A stretch of DNA of 64,000 nucleotides from Marivivens donghaensis (GTDB lineage Bacteria; Pseudomonadota; Alphaproteobacteria; Rhodobacterales; Rhodobacteraceae). Below are positions 58,434 through 64,000 of the stretch, piece by piece. How positions within the stretch are numbered: position 1 is the first letter of the stretch; each line of letters starts with the position of its first letter. The translations under genes were made by a program, and so were the position numbers. Location: NCBI RefSeq assembly GCF_023541015.1, contig NZ_JALNPR010000001.1, positions 682,001 to 746,000 on the forward strand, read 5' to 3'. The notes beneath the pieces were generated by a model that had not been told where the DNA came from, made no database searches, and saw only the letters and a list, made by a program, of their open reading frames with translations.

Positions 58434-58523
58434 TGGCGGAGAGACAGGGATTCGAACCCTGGGAACCCGTGAAGGCTCAACGGTTTTCGAGACCGCCCCG
58501 TTCGACCACTCCGGCACCTCTCC
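58434..58523 (-). tRNA. tRNA-Ser (anticodon CGA)
   Basis: 90 bases on the minus strand including the encoded CCA (58434-58436). Acceptor stem begins GGAGAGG and closes with TCTCTCC, discriminator G. The T-arm has GGTTCGAATCC; the anticodon loop CTCGAAA gives anticodon CGA (58487-58489), reading UCG. A long variable arm (GAGCCTTCACGGGTTC region) marks it as a class II serine tRNA. Confidence 0.96.
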
Positions 58524-58670
58524 GCGATGAAGGGGCGTTTAATGTGACTTCGAATGGCGTGCAATAGCAATTTCACAAAAATCTTTTGCAAAGATCGATC
58601 AACTGACTGCGATGGCAATTGGAACATGCATAGAGGGCCTATATGTAAAGGCACAACAGAAGGGTGTCTC

Positions 58671-59495
58671 ATGCGCGCTAAGTCGTTTGTTTTCGTGTCC
58701 TGCCTTACGGCGATCACTGGTCCTGCCATGGCAGAGCAGTCACAAAGTGCAGAGCGCGCCTTGTTTGAGGCTTTGATGCAGCCTGACGTGATTGCGATCA
58801 TGTCTGAAGAAGGTATCGATTACGCAGGTCAAATCGCGGACGAAATGCTGATGGGGCATGTGAGTGATCATTGGTCGACCGTGATTTCACAACTCTATGA
58901 TCCGCAACAGATGGAAGAAGCCGCGTTTGCAGCCTTTGAACGGTCGCTTGCAGGGCAAGACGTGGATGCGATGTTGGCGTTTTATTCAACTGATCCAGGT
59001 CGCCAATCGGTGCTTCTAGAGGTCGACGCACGCCGAGCGGTGTCTGATCCCGATATTTTGGACGCAGCGACGGCGGCAGCGATTGATGCCCATGGCACCC
59101 CACGTTTCGACCAAATCACGGCATATATCGAAGCCAATGACCTTATTGAGAAAAACATCAGCGCCGCGTTGAACGACAACTACGCTTTCCTGCTAGGGCT
59201 ATACGATGGCGGTGCAATGGACGGGCAAACCTCGCCTGAGAGTTTGATTTCGGACGTGTGGGCTCAAGAAGCCGAATTGCGGTCCAGCACCTCTGAATGG
59301 GTCTATGGGTTTATGAACATGGCCTACCAACCACTGTCTGATGCGGATTTGGACAGGTTGATCGCGTTTTCTCAGACCGAGGCGGGGCAGGGCGTGAATA
59401 GAGCCCTTTTCGATGCCTATTCGGCCTTATATGAAGATATTAGCAGAACCCTCGGCCTGCAGGTCGCACAAATGATGATGGTTTCTGAACTCTAG
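58671..59495 (+). CDS. DUF2059-like exported protein
   Basis: 274-residue protein with a signal peptide (MRAKSFVFVSCLTAITGPAMAE). The mature part is helical, with two similar segments: an N-terminal one (FEALMQPDVIAIMSEEGIDYAGQIA ... AMLAFYSTDPGRQSVLLE) and a C-terminal one (MAYQPLSDADLDRLIAFSQTEAGQGVNRAL). The pattern 'LxFYxTxxGQ' is that of DUF2059. Function unknown. ATG 58671 is chosen because it starts the signal peptide; upstream in-frame sequence is not protein-like. Followed by the rplU promoter. Confidence 0.83.
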   Translation: MRAKSFVFVSCLTAITGPAMAEQSQSAERALFEALMQPDVIAIMSEEGIDYAGQIADEMLMGHVSDHWSTVISQLYDPQQMEEAAFAAFERSLAGQDVDAMLAFYSTDPGRQSVLLEVDARRAVSDPDILDAATAAAIDAHGTPRFDQITAYIEANDLIEKNISAALNDNYAFLLGLYDGGAMDGQTSPESLISDVWAQEAELRSSTSEWVYGFMNMAYQPLSDADLDRLIAFSQTEAGQGVNRALFDAYSALYEDISRTLGLQVAQMMMVSEL

Positions 59496-59496
59496 C

Positions 59497-59525
59497 TTGA
59501 CTTTCCACAGGGTTCTGACGATAAG
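59497..59525 (+). promoter_or_regulatory. Sigma-70-type promoter of rplU-rpmA
   Basis: TTGACT (59497-59502), 17-base spacer, GATAAG (59520-59525). It starts 1 base after the upstream stop codon and gives a leader of about 120 bases before rplU. Confidence 0.65.
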
Positions 59526-59546
59526 CCCGCATCCGGGGCGGATTAT

Positions 59547-59583
59547 GCCCTGGTTTTTGATTCAATACAGCCCAAAACAGGGC
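59547..59583 (+). promoter_or_regulatory. Hairpin in the rplU leader
   Basis: GCCCTG-G-TTTT (59547-59557) pairs with AAAA-CAGGGC (59574-59583), one bulged G, loop of 16 bases. Ribosomal-protein leaders often fold for autoregulation; no known L21-leader consensus could be verified by eye. Confidence 0.4.
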
Positions 59584-59655
59584 GCGCAGTTCACGGGCGG
59601 CATAGCCAGCAACACGAAAGTGGCCCCAGCGACGCGGTAGATGAAGGAAGATACT

Positions 59656-60243
59656 ATGTTTGCGGTTCTCAAAACCGGCGGCAAGCAGTACAAAGTTGCT
59701 TCGGGCGACGTTCTGCGTGTCGAAAAACTGGCAGCCGATGCAGGCGAAAAAATCCAGTTCAACGAAATTCTGATGGTTGGTTCGACTGTTGGCGCTCCGT
59801 TCGTGGCAGGCGCTGCTGTTCAGGCAGAAGTCATCGACCAGATCAAAGGCGACAAGGTAATCAACTTTGTTAAGCGTCGTCGTAAGCACTCGTCGAAGCG
59901 TACCGTTGGTCACCGTCAGCAACTGACCCTCGTTCGCATCACCGACATCCTTGAGTCGGGTGCAGACAAATCGGGCGTCAAAGCTGCAATCGGTGCTGGT
60001 TCTGCTCCGAAAGCTGCGGCACCTGCTGCTGCTCCGAAAGCTGCAAAGGCTGCTCCGGCTGCCGCTGCTGCTGGCGCAGACGACCTGACCGCAATAACCG
60101 GCGTTGGTCCGGCTGCTGCTAAAAAACTGAACGAAGCTGGTATCACCACCTACGCTCAGCTGGCTGCTGTTGACGCTGCATCGTTCGAGGCTGTTAAAGT
60201 GAAACCCGAGTGGGTTGAGCAAGCCAAACAACTGGCTAAGTAA
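59656..60243 (+). CDS. rplU: Ribosomal protein L21 with C-terminal helix-hairpin-helix domain
   Basis: 195 residues, almost twice the length of E. coli L21 (103). Residues 1-103 are L21 ([38 protein letters not shown]). Residues about 115-140 are an Ala/Pro/Lys linker, and about 142-195 form a helix-hairpin-helix unit ([39 protein letters not shown]) of the kind seen in DNA/RNA-binding or assembly proteins. ATG 59656 follows GAAGGAAG. The fused domain would project from the 50S surface; its role is unknown. Operon with rpmA. Confidence 0.95.
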   Translation: MFAVLKTGGKQYKVASGDVLRVEKLAADAGEKIQFNEILMVGSTVGAPFVAGAAVQAEVIDQIKGDKVINFVKRRRKHSSKRTVGHRQQLTLVRITDILESGADKSGVKAAIGAGSAPKAAAPAAAPKAAKAAPAAAAAGADDLTAITGVGPAAAKKLNEAGITTYAQLAAVDAASFEAVKVKPEWVEQAKQLAK

Positions 60244-60263
60244 TTTAGGCATAGGAGAGACAC

Positions 60264-60533
60264 ATGGCACACAAAAAAGCAGGCGGTTCCTCCCGTAACG
60301 GTCGCGACTCCGCGGGTCGTCGCCTTGGTGTAAAAAAATTCGGTGGTGAAGTTGTCGTAGCAGGCAACATCATCGTTCGTCAGCGCGGCACTAAAATGTG
60401 GGCTGGCGAAGGCGTTGGTATGGGTAAGGACCACACCCTCTTTGCAACTGCAAACGGCAACGTGAAGTTCTACACCGGTCTTAAAGGCCGCACCTTTGTA
60501 AAGGTTCTCCCAGTGGCGGAGGCCGCTGAGTAA
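60264..60533 (+). CDS. rpmA: Ribosomal protein L27
   Basis: 89 residues. [20 protein letters not shown] at the N-terminus (the tail that reaches the peptidyl-transferase centre), then [21 protein letters not shown] and [11 protein letters not shown]. No N-terminal cleavage extension of the Firmicute type. 20 bases after rplU and followed by a terminator. Confidence 0.98.
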   Translation: MAHKKAGGSSRNGRDSAGRRLGVKKFGGEVVVAGNIIVRQRGTKMWAGEGVGMGKDHTLFATANGNVKFYTGLKGRTFVKVLPVAEAAE

Positions 60534-60560
60534 ACCGATACCTTAAAGGTTTGATATTTA

Positions 60561-60593
60561 GGGGGATCGGGTTTTCCGGTCCCCCTTTATTAT
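60561..60593 (+). terminator. Intrinsic terminator after rpmA
   Basis: GGGGGATCGG (60561-60570) pairs with CCGGTCCCCC (60576-60585, one T-G pair), followed by TTTATTATTT. Ends the rplU-rpmA transcript. Confidence 0.85.
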
Positions 60594-60669
60594 TTGGTGA
60601 TTGTTATCAAGTCATTGTTGGGGTGAGGAAGAGGAGCCAAAGCCCGACTCGGTTTCTAGGAGGAAGCCA

Positions 60670-61212
60670 ATGATGTTAGATCAAGTGACACCACAGCCCA
60701 CCATTCAGGCTGACCGTTTCGTTTTGCGCCCGCTGCGCAAATCGGATGCTGGTTTGATCAGCATGTATGCCGCTGATGATCGTGTCGCGCGTGGAACGCG
60801 GTCGATCCCACATCCGCTGCCACCCGGCACGACTGAGGCGTTTATTGACCGTTCGACCAAAGCTGATCGCACCGAAGACGTGTGGGTCATTGATGGAAAG
60901 GCGACCGACCTGGGCGAAATGCTCGGAATTGTGAGCCTTGAACGTATGGACCGTGGGCAGAGCGAGATCTTCTTTTGGGTCGCGCCTGCGTTTTGGGGCA
61001 CGGGCATCGCGTCTGCCGCTGTCAAAGCCCTGATTGACGCAAACCCACATGGTGCAAAAACACTCTTCGCGGAAGTGTTCCAAGATAACCTTGGCTCTGC
61101 GCGTGTTCTGACGAATTGCGGTTTCACCTACCTTGGTGATGCCGAAGCCTATTCTGTCGCTCGTAAGTCCACTGTGCCCACTTGGACCTATACGCTTAAA
61201 ATCAACAGCTAA
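60670..61212 (+). CDS. GNAT N-acetyltransferase (RimJ/RimL type)
   Basis: 180 residues. RFVLRPLRKSDAGLI at the start, the acetyl-CoA motif GTGIASAAVKALID, and VFQDNLGSARVLTNCGFTYLGD at the C-terminus are the family marks of RimJ/RimL-like ribosomal-protein or small-molecule acetylases. ATG 60670, 6 bases after AGGAGG (60658-60663), is chosen. In many Rhodobacteraceae a GNAT gene lies between rpmA and obgE; substrate unknown. Confidence 0.92.
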   Translation: MMLDQVTPQPTIQADRFVLRPLRKSDAGLISMYAADDRVARGTRSIPHPLPPGTTEAFIDRSTKADRTEDVWVIDGKATDLGEMLGIVSLERMDRGQSEIFFWVAPAFWGTGIASAAVKALIDANPHGAKTLFAEVFQDNLGSARVLTNCGFTYLGDAEAYSVARKSTVPTWTYTLKINS

Positions 61213-61276
61213 AGGGGGCGGCTTTCGGGCTCCCTCTTGAGCAATGAGGCGTGATCGCATAAGCGAGACGCTGTAA

Positions 61277-63429
<2,153 letters not shown>

Positions 63430-63443
63430 AGGGACGTAAGGCT

Positions 63444-64000
63444 ATGACAGATATCGTAAACATTGCAGAAATGATGGCCGATATCGGTAAGCGTGCCCGC
63501 GCTGCCAGTGCAGAACTCGGTCACGCGTCAGCGGAACGTAAACACGCCGCATTAATCGGTGCAGCCTATGTTGTTTGGGACAACCGCGCAAAGATCATTG
63601 AGGCGAACGCTAAGGACCTCGAGTACGGTCGCGAAAAGGGTCTGAGCCCTGCGATGATGGACCGCCTTATGCTGAACGAAGATCGCATTCGCGGTATCGT
63701 TGACGGGCTTCGGTCGGTTGCGGAGCAGGCGGATCCCGTGGGGGCCGTTCTTGCTGAATGGGACCAGCCCAATGGCCTTCATATCAAACGTGTGCGTACC
63801 CCGTTGGGCGTGATTGGCGTTATCTACGAAAGCCGCCCGAACGTGACTGCTGATGCGGGTGCGCTATGTCTGAAATCGGGCAATGCGGTGATTTTGCGCG
63901 GCGGGTCCGAGAGTTTCCATTCATCGCGTGCAATCCACGAATGTTTGGTTGCGGGCCTGAAAGCCGCGAAACTGCCCGAAGATGCGATCCAGTTGATCCC
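63444..64000 (+). CDS. proA: Gamma-glutamyl phosphate reductase (3' end cut by window)
   Basis: The second proline-synthesis enzyme; the first 185 residues are visible from ATG 63444 to the window edge without a stop. Recognised by the N-terminal [17 protein letters not shown], the [13 protein letters not shown] segment, [19 protein letters not shown] and [14 protein letters not shown], all characteristic of ProA. Reading frame intact; the catalytic Cys lies beyond the window. Forms the proBA pair. Confidence 0.96.
   Translation, partial: MTDIVNIAEMMADIGKRARAASAELGHASAERKHAALIGAAYVVWDNRAKIIEANAKDLEYGREKGLSPAMMDRLMLNEDRIRGIVDGLRSVAEQADPVGAVLAEWDQPNGLHIKRVRTPLGVIGVIYESRPNVTADAGALCLKSGNAVILRGGSESFHSSRAIHECLVAGLKAAKLPEDAIQLI

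Overview
The window looks like the chromosome of a marine alphaproteobacterium of the Rhodobacteraceae (roseobacter group). Three things point there: a SciP-type DUF1153 gene directly next to ctrA with the hybrid kinase gene cckA about 10 kb away; a dispersed methionine synthase part encoded beside a small PF13769 protein; and GTTC-N7-GTTC and TTAA-N7-TTAA sites that match alphaproteobacterial LexA and CtrA boxes. Coding density is very high, many neighbouring genes overlap by 1 or 4 bases, and I see no insertion sequence, prophage or CRISPR array. All assignments come from reading the sequence; no database search was run.

Layout. 1-4493: an acyl-CoA operon (SDR, acyl-CoA dehydrogenase, acyl-CoA synthetase, APH-like kinase) whose composition resembles the levulinate / 4-hydroxyacid (lva) pathway. 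4648-7627: an ABC-2 exporter with a lipoprotein adaptor. 7735-10589: purM, purN, rnd. 10586-16209: lipoprotein, SufE, ssb, a PepSY / cytochrome b561 / membrane LuxR operon headed by a perfect 21-bp palindrome, a lytic transglycosylase, an AraC regulator and miaA. 16333-28608: the envelope cluster pyrH-frr-uppS-cdsA-dxr-rseP-(44-aa ORF)-bamA-skp-fabZ-lpxA-lpxI-lpxB-YqaA-like, without lpxD. 28612-35403: mnmA, sciP-like, ctrA, ligA, recG. 35410-35634: a LexA-type box followed by a 40-residue membrane protein gene. 35833-42990: a soluble MCP-like protein, an Fe-S scaffold, hisI, guaB, an RsmB-like methyltransferase and cckA. 42987-52097: glucokinase and the alpha-glucoside regulon aglR / aglEFGAK. 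52150-54463: a C1-methyl transfer unit (methyl-THF-binding protein, MTHFR, PF13769 protein). 54634-64000: ppx, rlmE, msrA/msrB, two exported proteins, tRNA-Ser(CGA), rplU-rpmA, a GNAT gene, obgE, proB and the start of proA.

How the genes work together. CckA phosphorylates CtrA through ChpT (not seen here), while SciP restrains CtrA; a perfect CtrA box sits in the cckA upstream region, suggesting feedback. The Agl binding protein, permeases and ATPase import alpha-glucosides, AglA hydrolyses them and Glk phosphorylates the released glucose; AglR-type operators lie on both sides of the aglR-aglE intergenic region. The envelope cluster joins undecaprenyl phosphate, phospholipid, isoprenoid, outer-membrane assembly and lipid A synthesis. 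The parts I judge least described are the LexA-linked 40-aa membrane protein, the palindrome-headed PepSY/b561/LuxR operon, the L21 protein with a C-terminal helix-hairpin-helix domain, and the lva-like cluster.
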